Assembly (NCBI GenBank): GCA_032622095.1
Contig: CP136061.1
Location: forward strand, 57,243,301 to 57,307,300
Direction of reading: 5' to 3'
DNA: 64,000 nt
DNA from: Siphonodentalium dalli
Taxonomy: Eukaryota; Mollusca; Scaphopoda; Gadilida; Siphonodentaliidae
Positions 22,993 to 34,607 of the stretch are shown here, piece by piece. Position numbers and translations under genes: made by a program. Position 1 is the stretch's first letter; each line of letters opens with the position of its first letter. Below the pieces are notes generated by a model. It worked only from the letters and a program-made list of their open reading frames with translations. It was not told the origin of the DNA and made no database searches.

Positions 22993-23322
22993 TAATCTGG
23001 GTGTTTGGTGTGGTGATACCTTATAAGTGTCCTGTGGATTCTGCTTCTGAATTGCAATGTTGGCATTGATACTGAATCTTATACAAGAGGATACAGCACT
23101 GTCCAAAAAGTAATAGCCCATAAGTTATCATATACATGTATATCGGATTTATGGAATGGACCTAACGTCAGAGATAGTTGGCATTGAAATTCACATATTC
23201 CGGTACAATAAAATATATACTCTTGTATATATAGTCTGGGTGTTTGGTGTGGTGACACCTTATAAGTGTCCTGTGGATTCTGCTTCTGAATTGCAATGTT
23301 GGCATTGATACTGAATCTTATT
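22993..23322. repeat. ~90-bp direct repeat flanking an inverted-repeat arm
   Basis: The stretches 22993-23082 and 23234-23322 are nearly identical direct copies (GGGTGTTTGGTGTGGTGA near the start). Between them, 23096-23214 is an inverted copy, about 94% identical, of 23755-23873. Together this is a recently rearranged local duplication. Confidence 0.8.
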
Positions 23323-23529
23323 TTTCATGATACACCATTAATTCCTATCTGCAATAATTGAATAAAAAAATGAGTTTGTCATGAAATTAATGGAGAAGTG
23401 ATTCCTGTTCAATGACTGGTGGTACCCTAACTACATGTAATACAGCAGACACTGGTGGTCCCACTATTACCTGTAACTTATTTCTTAAATTTTAACTGTA
23501 CTTACTGTATCTGTCAGTGCTGTCACGTC

Positions 23530-24640
23530 AAAAGTTCAAAACAGATAAAAATGATAATTATATGCTCAGTTTTCGAAAACTCCTCATGTCATTGATACGG
23601 GAGAGGTGGCTTGGAGTCATTCCAAAGATCCTCGCGCCCTGTCAATTGAAGAGGTGACTTCGATGCTGGGTTAAGAATGAGAGCAATTATTAAAATGCAT
23701 GTAACATGCATGTAACTCGATTCATAATAGCATTGTTTGTATTGTCATTGCCATTTTATTGTACTGGAATATGTGAATTTCAATGCCAACTATCTCTGAC
23801 ATTAGGTCCATTCCACAAATCCGATATACATGTATATGATAACTTATGGGTTAATACTTTTTGGACAGTGCTGTGTCCTCTTGTCAAAACTTATCAAAAT
23901 GATATTTTCATGCTCACTCGGTTTTTGAAAAATCCTCTTGTCATTGACATGGGAGAGGTGACTTGGAGTCATTCCAACGATCCTCGTGCCCTGCCAATTG
24001 AAGAGGTGACTTCAATGCTGGCTCTATGTTGCAAGAAATTAAAATATAAACTTTAGTGCCTCTAACTTTTCCTATCAAATATAATTGTTTAGTTGCCAAT
24101 TTATTTTACATGACAATGTCAACTGTGGCTGATGTTTAGGTCATTTAAGCATACTGGAAGTATATCTGATAGCACATTCTTCATGATTTTGTCCTGGGTA
24201 ACATTTTTCTGACACGCTGTTTTCTTGACAAAATTTATCAATATGATACTCCGATGCTCACTCAGCTTTGAAAGATCTTCATGTCATTGACATGGGAGAG
24301 GTGACTTGGAGTTAATCCAAAGATCCTCATGCCCTGTCAATTGAAGAAGTGGCTTTGATGCTGGCTCTAGAATGCAAGCAATTATTAATTTAAAAAAACA
24401 GTGGGTTTCAACTATTCTTGCCCATATCATTGTTATGGCAAATTTATTATACCAGTACATGTAAGTGGCAATGTTGAAGTTGGGTCCATTCGGCATATAT
24501 AACATATGATAGCATATTTTTCATGATTATATTTTGGCTAATAATTATCGCTTTTAAGAACAAACATTGATTTGATGGCTTAAATTTAGTGCCCTCGACC
24601 ATATGAATCTGATATAACCCCAAAATTTCAAATATTTGCA
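23530..24640 (+). repeat. Three tandem ~350-bp units with a shared peptide-like segment
   Basis: Three diverged copies begin near 23530, 23877 and 24227 (period about 347-350 bp). In each, one plus-strand frame reads a related segment of about 36 residues containing VID(M/T)GEV(T/A)WS and then DP(R/H)AL and IEEV. Copy 2 is open within the 116-residue frame at 23706-24056, copy 1 stops after its last Leu-Gly and copy 3 has a TAA inside. It may descend from a host exon or an unknown element. I cannot name a protein family, and repetition alone could explain the shared reading. Confidence 0.5.
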
Positions 24641-24659
24641 AAGAGAATGCATGTAAATT

Positions 24660-24985
24660 TATTACACATAAAGTGTATAGATTGTTTAGTACTACTGTGT
24701 ACTACACATTTATCACACAAAACTGTGTAGCATTTCAGTACACTTAAGTGTGTAATGGCTACACATATATGTGTAAAACAGTACACACATTACTAACTGT
24801 GTGGTAACTGTGTACTAACTTTTTACTGCACATAAGTGTATAGTGGCTACACATATATGTGTGTAGCGAGCTACACATATTGTGTGTACCAAAATTACTC
24901 TACAGTTTCTTCACATGATTGTTGGGGAGCAGATGTTACACATATATGTGTACAAAGTGTGTAGCGTTTCTACACAGTGTTTTTC
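24660..24985. repeat. Dense cluster of TACACA / TGTGTA palindromic motifs
   Basis: Within about 320 bp the words TACACA, TGTGTA and ACACATATATGTGT recur many times in both orientations, including near-perfect palindromes around 24761-24775, 24849-24862 and 24938-24953. No coding frame crosses it. It could form cruciforms or be a decayed foldback element. Confidence 0.7.
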
Positions 24986-25363
24986 AGAGAGTATTGTTGA
25001 CCGTCCGACCGTAGAAAAATTGTGCATTGTAACTCGGGAGTCGGTTGTCATATTTTGATGCCCTATGGTACGGTGACAGACCAGAAATGGGGAACGAATA
25101 TGCATAATATCACGGGTTGTGACCATCGATGCCTACCAGAGTTGTGGGCCCTGTTCGACTTTATGAAATTCAGTCTGTTCAAAGTTTTTGCAATATAAGT
25201 GTCTGTTGTCGAATTTCCGATTTGGTTTGGTATGGTGATAGACCAGAATGATAGGGAATGTCATATGCACATATTACTGCATATCACAGGTTTTGCCTGT
25301 CAATGCATACCAGAGTTTCCGGTCTTGCTCCATCCGTAAACACATTATGCATTATTTTAACTC

Positions 25364-25530
25364 AGGGGCTCCCGGTGGCACAGTCGGTAGAGTGCCAGGT
25401 GAATTACACCGTCCAGTGCCGACGAATCTGGTTCGAACCCCGTGATAGGGAGGGTGACTGGAATCGTGTATCTGGGCAAGTTTGTCAGTTGCTTTCCGGG
25501 GGGTCGGTGGTTGCTACACGCAGTGAGACG
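25364..25530 (+). mobile_element. tRNA-derived SINE, 3'-truncated copy
   Basis: Head with A box TGGCACAGTCGG (25376-25387) and B box GGTTCGAACCC (25430-25440), followed by the same TCTGGGCAAGTTTGTCAGTT body as the SINE at 19205-19492. Similarity stops near 25530 after ACGATTT, so the tail is missing or replaced. Confidence 0.8.
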
Positions 25531-28420
25531 ATTTGCAATTTGAAAGGAATATATACATGTATGTCACTAATAAATTGTTGGAAAATCTATGACCACAATT
25601 TCAACCTATTTTTGGTATAAAGTTTCCAACTAAATGTTGAGTCAGGTTTGACTGCAGTTGGTGGGATTAAGACCCATGCATAACCAGCCCACGTCCCTCT
25701 CTGATGCCCCATCCCAAGAGGGTGGTCTTGCATTCATTACTGATGATGAGAAATTGTCAATATTAGATTTCATTGGAAAACGGGGTTTGATCTCACCAGG
25801 GAGGGGATACAACCTCTTGTCCATGAGGGTTAGCTGCACCCATTGGGGAGTTCTGCAATAGTCAGCCCGGTATTATAATCGGGGGATATCCTGGTGGCAC
25901 CCATGTTGGAAAAGATATAAATATTTTTAAAGACAACAGAGCAGAAATCAGGGGGCCAATAACAAGGCATGCATGTGGTCTCATAACCACAAAACTACAT
26001 GAAAGTCACCCAAATCAACCCAAATTGGATGCAGTATATATATATGATTATATATGATTTCATTATCTCTATATCATATATATTCGGTCTCTTAAAACCC
26101 TTAAATGCACTCGACATGTGATTTCTCATGCTCCTGTTGCGCAAATTCTAGTATAAAAAGTTTGTTTATTTCAGACAAAGCTCAAACATAACATCTGACC
26201 AGACAAGACATAGAAACCGCTAATCCCATTACCAAGCTAACAACATCAGTCGAACATGATAAACCTTCAAAACAATAACACCGGACACTAGATTACGACC
26301 AACCACAGGCACACACGCCATGGATAAATACACTGTCAAAAGCACAGTATTTTTTTTGTACGGTTATATCTGGCATATATCCATGGTTATATATAAACAG
26401 GCTACGAGCATCTGACCACAGGTCATTTGCGTAAAAAAAATAATATCTAATTCTTTCATTCTTTCATTCCCTCAAGGTACTTATATCTTCAAAGGATGAA
26501 GCAGAAGTTTTTAGGCTGTCAGTAAGATTTTAAGAGATAAGGTGGCAACTTAAGGTTTAAAGGGATACTGTACACAAATGTTGTTGTTGGCTTCTATAGT
26601 CTCTGAGTTGGAGAATAAGGTAACAATTTTTACATTATTTGAAAGTCTGTTGAGTACGAAGTAGTGTTACGGATGGCAAATTTACCGGAATGCAAAAATA
26701 CAAATTGTCGTTGTCGAGTAATTTTTGTACAGTTTTCAACCAAATGTATCAAATAAAAGTTATATTATATGCATACTAGTCCCATATACTTATTTAAGTT
26801 ATTGTATAGTCACTAGTCACTGAGTGGCTTGAGTTTTCTCCCTGTATCAGCATACTGTTTAAAACGATCGTGTGTGCCATTTACCAATCCAGTATCCCTC
26901 AATTAATTTGATTACGTCTTGTACACGGAAATTCGTAATTTAATTTACGCCATTTTATGGCTCCAGTCATAAATTGAATTTATAGCAAATTATTAACTTT
27001 GATTTTAAGATAGCCTATTAACCTGAGCGTTTATAAAATACATCTTTGACTCAAATTACTTATGTTTCTTTATATTATCGATTTTAGATCGTTGTTATCA
27101 CCGGAAATTTATTATCGGAAACATTTTTTTCTTAGACGTATCTCCACAACATTTGTCTAATATTATTATTATATATTAATACCAGGCAAATACATGTATA
27201 TAATACCTTGATCATGTTCAGACCAACTATCCATGAGAAACCAGATCTATATAATATTAATATCTGTACCCATGTTAATGAAGCGAATGATGGGTATACT
27301 GGAATGTGGATTTATTATGCCCGGACCCCTGAAAGACGTTCAGGGCATATAATAGTACATGCAATCAAGGGCTGTCATTCATCTACCAGTCTGTCTGTAT
27401 GAACATATCACCTTGTAAATCAGGCGCTAACAATAAGAGTTTATTGTCCTTCTGCATGGTGATAGCACATATTGGGGAAATTAAGGGATTCCCGTATACA
27501 ACTGGAGTTGTGCATTCATTTTTCTCAGTTGCGGCCCTTGTTTGACCTTGTTGAAATATATTGAATTTACACCCCAATCATGACTACATCAATATCCAGT
27601 AAACTGATGTCAAAAGTAGCTTTTGATTCTAAAAATAGGAGGTTTACCGTTTTTCAGTTGTGTTAACTATTTTTTCCAACTCAGTCACATCCATATGCAA
27701 TTACAGGGCGTGGTAAACGAATGCACATAGTTGAGGTGGGTGCAAAATGGTACATGCTTGCCTCTAAACAGTCAGCAATCAAATTATATGACTTGAAATT
27801 GTGTCGAAGATGGCGAACTCATGCCCTCATCCAATTGGGAATGAGTATTTTGAATTTATAGTGGGAAATAGTAAAAAAGTGAATAGTATATTAAATTAAT
27901 AGAGTAGTAATTATATGGTGTCGAAGGGGACATTTTGATGAGAGTGAAATATTTTGACATTTGTTATTTCCAGGAGAACGGACATAGGTGCTTTATTCAT
28001 ACTACCAATTCACTCTCCCTAACTTGAAGCATATTCATTAGAAGTTGGTCAGACCATTGGTAAAACATTATGGAGATTCGTTTTTGAGTTTTAATCCAGT
28101 AAGTATTAATTATCATGCTTTACAATTGGGACAGGCACACTATCACTAGCTTTAACTCTTTTTATTCTAAATCCTCATTGACGAGTAGTTCCATTAGAAA
28201 ATTTACAGGTAATAAGTTCAATAAACAACCTTTGGTTTATTGGAACTTATAAGTTATTATGTGAACATGTCCTTCAATTAAATAACTCTTTTGTACCGGT
28301 ATTAACTGTTATTATGTGCTTATATTTCATGAACACACCTCCAGATTAATAACAGGAAATTCCAATGTATACTTTCATAACTTAGGGAAAATACATAAGT
28401 ACCGGTATAGAAAGACTTGA
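25531..28420. other. No gene recognised
   Basis: The frames at 25658-25861 (plus) and 25642-25839 (minus) lie over one moderately GC-rich block of unknown origin. A small inverted repeat around TTCAGGGCAT occurs near 27318-27355 and a hairpin (AAGTTCAATAAAC / GTTTATTGGAACTT) near 28215-28254. Otherwise AT-rich and noncoding as far as I can see. Confidence 0.4.
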
Positions 28421-28938
28421 AGATATGGGCGGCCTTGGAGGTGGGTTTGCTGTTTAAATATTCACCTCAGTCAAAAACCACCATAAACAGAAATAATAGT
28501 AAAATATCGACAGACCTTGTTCTTATCCCAATCAGAAATATGGCATAAACAGTATGCTATTGTAAATGTTTTCCCCTTGTTATGTAAACAGAAGCAAAAA
28601 AGGTTACGTTTCCTGACTTTTGATTAGATCCGGATATGGTAAACATAAAGAGCGTTATTTGTTACTCTTTTCCCGATATGGAAATAATAAAGAGCGTTTA
28701 TATAATTTTTGTGTGATTAACCAATAAATTACGTTGTGTTGTGTAAACAGAAGCACAACTGCTGTAACACAAGCAGGTTCTTGTTTACGTACACCATCGT
28801 ACGTCTTGACGACAATGTTATATTTACGCTCTGATTATGTTTGGCATATGAGCGGAACTGTATGTATTTTCGTGTTCCTTCCGTTGATGGCGATTTGAAC
28901 AAATATAAATATTCCCGCAACCAACGCTGCCCGTGCCT
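28421..28938 (+). mobile_element. TTAA-type element family 2, copy 1
   Basis: The right end reads CCCGTGCCT followed by TTAA (28939-28942); the left end is diverged (TTGAAGATATGGGCGGCC against TTAAAGGTACGGTTGGCC in copy 3). Shared landmarks are GGTAAACATAAAGAGCGTT and a second AAAGAGCGTTTAT about 55 bp further on. Noncoding. Related copies lie at 40710 and 41660. Confidence 0.75.
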
Positions 28939-28942
28939 TTAA

Positions 28943-30607
28943 TGTTCTCCAGATAATACTGAGTATCAGATGACTTTCATGTCAAATCCCATTATCATCA
29001 GCAAATTCTTGCACAGACAAGGTCTACTATCAATGGAGCGAATTTATACAACAAACATGATCTGTTGAATCTTCCCATCTAGAGGAAAGGGGGGGGGGAT
29101 CTGATGGGGGGTCTAACATTTGATGATATTGAGTTGGGAAAATCCTGTGCCAATGCATTTTCTTATATAAGAGTCTCCCCCGCCAATACAAGATAATACA
29201 TTGGCCTAACAATATTTACCATGACCTTGTAAGCCAGTGCATTCTCTTATATATCAATTAATAATATGTGAGGCTCCATATGCCAGTGATCTTTACTGAT
29301 TAGACCGTGTTGTGGCTGAGGTAGCTGTCACCCGGAGATGGAGAAATTCCTATGTTGATTTTCTATTTCTGGGTACTATTCTACATCAGAATTTCTGAGG
29401 TGTATGGGGCAAAGCCCAGAATTTTGTTTTTAAATGGTCAAACTCATGTCAAAATTCCTTGAAAATGGCTATATTCTAAAAAATCAATCAATGATAGTTA
29501 AAATTGTGATAAATGAAACGAAACATCCACTTAACTGACCCCAATTAGTCTACTTATTATGAGCAAAAAGAAATATCACAAAAGGATAGACGTATTTTGA
29601 AAAAAAGTCGATAATTTTTTGGCATATATATTTGACGAAATTTCAATGGTCATAACTTAAAAATCGTTCCTTAAATCACAACCAAATGAGCTTTAAAAAC
29701 AGCTCACATCATTTGTGCTACTATCTAATGAGAAATAATTACCATTTATTGTATATGTTTCGTTATATTCATGATATTGTTACCCCTACCGTCATTTTGT
29801 AATCTAGAATTGTCATGTCTCCCAATGTTTGCACTACGAACTCCCACGTCACAGGGATCTCTATTCAAGAAATATCAATCATCAGCACATTGCTTATAAA
29901 CCCCCTTGTTTATGTAATACAATTCCTTGTCAGAAAAAGCAGCATGTATTGGATCAATGTACTTTCTCCTTGCATATTATAAAACTGTTTAAGTCGGTTA
30001 TAACTTATTGGACTCGCTACCGGACATTCATAAACTAAATGGTCCCGGGTTATGCCCTTGACCATCTTCGCATCTAGTTTACGAATGTCCAGTAGCTCTT
30101 CCATTAACCCTGACATAGAGCCACATCGGTTTTTGTGTACAGGTACTCCAATCAATAATGCAGGCATGCCAAAAATATCTTCAGAAATTCCACCAGATAT
30201 TTACAAAAATAATGCTCTGCTAGTATTTAATGTTATATGTACATGTAGCTACAATGGCACTGATTATTGTTACGTCCAATGCTGTTTTAAATTTAATTAG
30301 ATCTTTGAGCATTTTCCAAAATATAGTTAATGTACAAAAACATGACAAATTCTGAATATTATGGTTTGGTTATAACCAATTTTGGGCACCCAATCCTGTT
30401 GTAATGGGTCGGCAAAGCCTAGAACAATGTGTGATATATGAATCCGCTTAACAGAAGGTATACGCTTCAATCCATCACTGGAATTTCCACCTTCATCATT
30501 CCATGATGTTCTGTGAGAATTATATCTCATGTCCAAGCTGAGCTACATTAACACTTTTATTAATGTACATGTACACCATCTCGTTTGGCCCTTATTTGCA
30601 GGTAGGA
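28943..30607. other. No gene recognised
   Basis: AT-rich sequence. A minus-strand frame at 29910-30167 (85 residues) has protein-like composition but no motif I recognise. A G run occurs near 29089-29097. No element termini identified. Confidence 0.35.
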
Positions 30608-31190
30608 GCATGTTTGGAACTACATTGGAACTACAGAGAAGAATATGATCCCGATCTCTGAGCTTCGGGTAGTGTAAATCGATGTTCATACTAAGAATTA
30701 AAGGTTCAACATCATACCCACAGGTTGCATCCATGTACATGTGTATGTATAGCAGGAAATTTTCTAACGTGGTGACCAGGATGAAAGTCATACAATGTTC
30801 CGCTTCCAGTAAGAAACCACATATTTGATTGGTCAGAAAGTCGCGCAATATATCCCATGTTTACATCTGGAGCCATCAACATAACGGAAACATGTTTGGA
30901 ACTACATTGGAAGTACAGAGAAGTTCAACACAACAAACTCCTAAATGATTCTGAGCTTGAGGCAGTGTAGTTTGGTGTTCGTACTAAGAATTAAAGGTTC
31001 AGCATCGTATGCGCAGTTTGCACTTATGTACATGTGTATGTACTGCAGGAAATTCTCTTAACATGGTAACCAGGTTGAAAATCATACAATGTTCCGCTCC
31101 CAGTAAGAAACCGCGTCTTTGATCAAAGAGTTGCACAACATATTCTATGTTTACATCTGGAGCATCAACATAACGGAAACCAAGACCGTT
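30608..31190. repeat. Tandem duplication, ~285-bp unit, two copies
   Basis: Copy 1 (about 30608-30892) and copy 2 (about 30893-31180) share CATGTTTGGAACTACATTGG starts, ACTAAGAATTAAAGGTTCA, ATGTACATGTGTATGTA and CATAACGGAAAC ends. They differ by many substitutions and small indels, so the duplication is not recent. Noncoding. Confidence 0.8.
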
Positions 31191-31275
31191 CCATCGTCTC
31201 TCGATGGCCTTTTCATGACGTCATTTATGTTGGAGAGAGGTATAGGAGATTTTGACATTTTCTGCTGATCATTCT

Positions 31276-32175
31276 TCGGAATAAGTGCCAAATTAATGTG
31301 AATGACCAGGACTGTTGGTAGGACATAGGATAGAATATTTTATTTCGATATACACATATTAATACATAATACATTTGACAAATAGTGTATTGTATATTCG
31401 AGGGGGTGGCATAGTCAGGCTAGACTGTCTTACTGTCACCCCCTATACTGTCACATATACGCTATTGTGGTGGATTGGCGGTAACATGGCATGACATTGA
31501 CCGCTTCTAGCGTATGTTCAACCTCGTTGCTTTGCGAATTGGTTGAACATAAACCCGAAGTCGTCAATGTCACACCATGTAACCATCAATCCACCACAAC
31601 TAAACTAAAAAGGTTTTACTGAACAAACAGTTTCGTTATAAAATTATGAAACGTTCTTAGATATTATAATTGAAATTACCATGTAATCACATATTGAATG
31701 CATACAATGTGTTCATTTTATCTCAGATTTAGAAACCTGAATAATACGTTGAAAATGTTTTTGGATCTTGAATCTACAGTTAAAGGTGACATTCGGAATA
31801 AGTGCCAAATTAATGTGAATGACCAGGACTGTTGGTAGAACATATACGCTATTGTGGTGGATTGGCGGTAACATGGCATGACATTGACCTCTTCTAGCGT
31901 ATGTTCAATCTCGTTGCTTTGCGAATTGGTTGAACATAAACCCGAAGTCGTCAATGTCACACCATGTTACCATCAATCCACCACAACTAAACTAAAAACG
32001 TTTTACTGAACAAACAGTTTCGCTATAAAATTATGAAACGATCTTAGACATTATGATTGAAATTACCATGTAATCACATATTGAATGCATACAATGTGTT
32101 CATTTTATTTCAGATTTAGAAACCTGAATAATACGTTGAAAATGTTTGGATCTTGAATCTACAGTTAAAGGTGAC
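31276..32175. repeat. Recent direct duplication containing a foldback segment
   Basis: Copy 1 (31276-31794) and copy 2 (31795-32175) are very similar over about 380 bp from TCGGAATAAGTGCCAAATTA to GTTAAAGGTGACAT. Copy 1 contains about 130 bp extra (about 31325-31455). Both hold an inverted repeat whose 37-bp arms begin TTGTGGTGGATTG (31460-31600 and 31850-31987), so a foldback element lies inside the duplicated unit. Confidence 0.8.
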
Positions 32176-33703
32176 ATATGCAACTGGTTTCATCATTTGG
32201 CAAAAATAATGAATTTAATTGGTTGCCCATTTGGTCAACCAACATATCCTGCAATCGTGCTATTTTATAAATGCGCTTATCTGCTGATGTGCAGCGTAAC
32301 ATTTCAATGTTTTGAGATAGGTTTCGCATCATGACGTATCTCCCCATATTTTGTGACATCACTGATTGAGGTTAAAGCAATTGCTGTTTATTTCTCCCAA
32401 CACATATCATATTTCAGCAAGATGATAAGTCAAGTGATATATGTATTTATTCTTTTACAAAGTGTATCTTATAATTGGATACAGAGCCAATGATAGAATT
32501 TTACCAGAAAAAGAAGAGTTTACCGCCTGTCTCAAAATTATTTTAAAAATCTGATAAACAATTTTGGGGCTATCCCCTATGTGATATAGGCCTATTGTGC
32601 GACGTGAATATGCCGCTTGTGAAATAGTATTCCTTGAACTCATAAAATATAGGGTGGATTCTCATCTAACTGAAAAGTGTGGTTGTTACACAAACACAAC
32701 CTTCGGGTTTCCACTTTTTGGGATCATGGAACATTAATATGTGGGACCCAGATCACTCTAAAAACTGTTGCATGTCACCTTGCAGATTTTTTTCTATTAT
32801 TTTGTGTATTAATTTCACTATATCATTGAGATGTGTGAAGCGTGTGTGTTATATAATTATATAAATTGAACAAGCTACCGGTATACATTAAAGAGTCTAA
32901 GGAAAATATCTTGGAATTCCATTACCATGAAGAATCTTTACATCAGCGTCAGTCAATCACAACATTTAACAGTAAAGTGATGAAGCCAATCAGTCAATTG
33001 ACGATTTTCATCGAATCAAGAGTTTTTCGACACATAGCTAAAATAGCATAATAAGTTTCCTGTCATTATGTCATATCTAGTCACATTGCTATTTTCACAG
33101 TGTTAACACATTTGGTGATTACAACAACTAATTTAACACTAATGTGTGTATACTTGAAGAGTCCATAATTGATCAATAATACCCATCAAGGAGAATAGAA
33201 TTAAGCATTTCCAAGAATTGCAACAGTTAGCACCCGTTTTTTCTTATCGCCAAAATGAAAGTGACAGGAGATAGCATTCTGTCCATCGTAACACTGCGAG
33301 TTGATGTTATACAACAGGAATTGTATGCAGAAGCTATTTATAGCGACGGCTATTTGACTGATAGTTATATTCATTAAGACTCTGTTATGTGTAACTTATT
33401 CTAGAGCCTAATTTTAATTAGAACTGATTATACACATGTATATGGAGGTGATGTACACATGAAAAACTTGTTCGTTCGTTTGTATTGACAAGACACAACA
33501 GGTGTATCCTCATGTCGTGGCTGATTGGTCATCTGTAGCAGTTGATAACACATGCATGCCGTGAACATGTGATTAGAATGCAGGGACATTTTCATTAACT
33601 ATATATGCTCTTTGTAACTTTAACAGAAATAAAATTCTGAATGCAAAAAATTATGGGCGCAGTGCGTGTTCAGCTGAAGTTAAGTTGAGATCAGAATAAT
33701 ATT
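32176..33703. other. No gene recognised
   Basis: AT-rich sequence with only short frames. I see no element boundary or RNA gene. Confidence 0.45.
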
Positions 33704-33837
33704 ATCCATCATGACCTGGGGTGTGGGGATGGAAAGATCTCACCCGAGGGACAAGATATTTCGACCGATTGTTCGGACCCAATAGCTGGCCCCGAAGATA
33801 AGATTTTTCTATGCCCACATCCCAGGTCATAATGGAT
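33704..33837. mobile_element. Foldback element, ~134 bp
   Basis: Arms ATCCATCATGACCTGGGGTG and, inverted at the other end, ATCCATTATGACCTGGGATG. The similarity extends a few bases outward into ATAAT on each side. Noncoding; MITE-like. Confidence 0.65.
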
Positions 33838-33974
33838 TATTTTTCTCCCAAACCCAAGAGCCTCATACTCATTGTTTTGTTTTATACCAAATATTGGCAC
33901 ATTTCAGTAGTTTCATAACGGTACATCTGGGGAGAAATCTGATGCCACATTTGTGATTTTATTTGTTGATTTTG

Positions 33975-34330
33975 GTATATACTGGGAAAGCAAAGCACGA
34001 TACCCACACAAGCTAGCCTATGTCATCATTGCTCCTGTCATGAATTACAACACATTTTGTTAGACTGCCAGTCATTGCTACATATTCCAAATGACGTGTG
34101 GTACCATGTCATTGACCAATATGGTATTGAATGTTTTCTCTACCTGGACCAATTACCCTGTTTGCAGCTGTTTTCTGCCACTTTGGGATCTCCTTCAAGA
34201 GATCTCGCTCTACTGTCAGATGATCACTGACAACAATATGACTCGCGTGCTGGTTAGGTCGGCCGCATTTATGTGGAAACAGTTTCATTTTGATAATGGT
34301 GATGATGTTCAATTGCCCTTACAATTACTT
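33975..34330 (+). pseudogene. LINE ORF2 C-terminal fragment (zinc-binding tail)
   Basis: The plus-strand frame beginning near 33975 reads a C-x2-C-x-C-x5-H-x4-C knuckle (SLCHHC, then QHILLDC) followed by Y-G-I-E-C-F-L-Y-L-D and a Leu-Gly motif. The same order occurs at the C-terminus of the intact ORF2 at 43128-46703 (C1094, C1097, H1107, C1112, then YLYLD and LLG). A stop near 34230 and a frame change lead into the open frame at 34091-34456, which may hold the last residues. It is a decayed, truncated copy of a related but distinct LINE. The 121-residue frame in this place should not be taken as an independent gene. Confidence 0.55.
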
Positions 34331-34458
34331 GTTTGCGATTCTGTACTTGGCGGAATTGATCCCCAGATAATGATGTCACGAGGGGAGAGAGTTGTTGTCA
34401 CTCTCGGGCATCGCATCGATGAGTTGATTGAGTGGTTAAATATAGAATATCCATAAGT

Positions 34459-34607
34459 ACTGTTTGACGAGATACATCGTTTATTTTCGCGAGTATGATT
34501 CAGTAAATAAATTCCAAATGGGAACCGAGCTTTAGCGAAGTTCCCCCTTTTGCTGAATTAAATATCCGAGCGAAAATAAGCCTTGTATTTCGTCAAACTA
34601 TATTATT
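34459..34607. mobile_element. Foldback element, ~149 bp
   Basis: Left arm TTTGACGAGATACATCG and inverted right arm TTTGACGAAATACAAGG, both followed inward by TTATTTTCGC and later TTCAG. Arms are about 45 bp. MITE-like, noncoding. Confidence 0.7.

Noticed and set aside
25376-25440. A genuine tRNA gene
   Set aside because: A and B boxes are present, but the sequence does not close into a cloverleaf acceptor stem and the same body occurs in a second copy, so it is a SINE head.
30052-30300. 82-residue plus-strand frame and the 85-residue minus-strand frame over it
   Set aside because: Overlapping frames without motifs. The minus one looks somewhat protein-like but nothing recognisable supports it.
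34091-34456. 121-residue open frame as a host gene
   Set aside because: Its first part lies over a LINE C-terminal fragment read in a different frame, and it shows no family motif. Better explained as a by-product of a decayed element.
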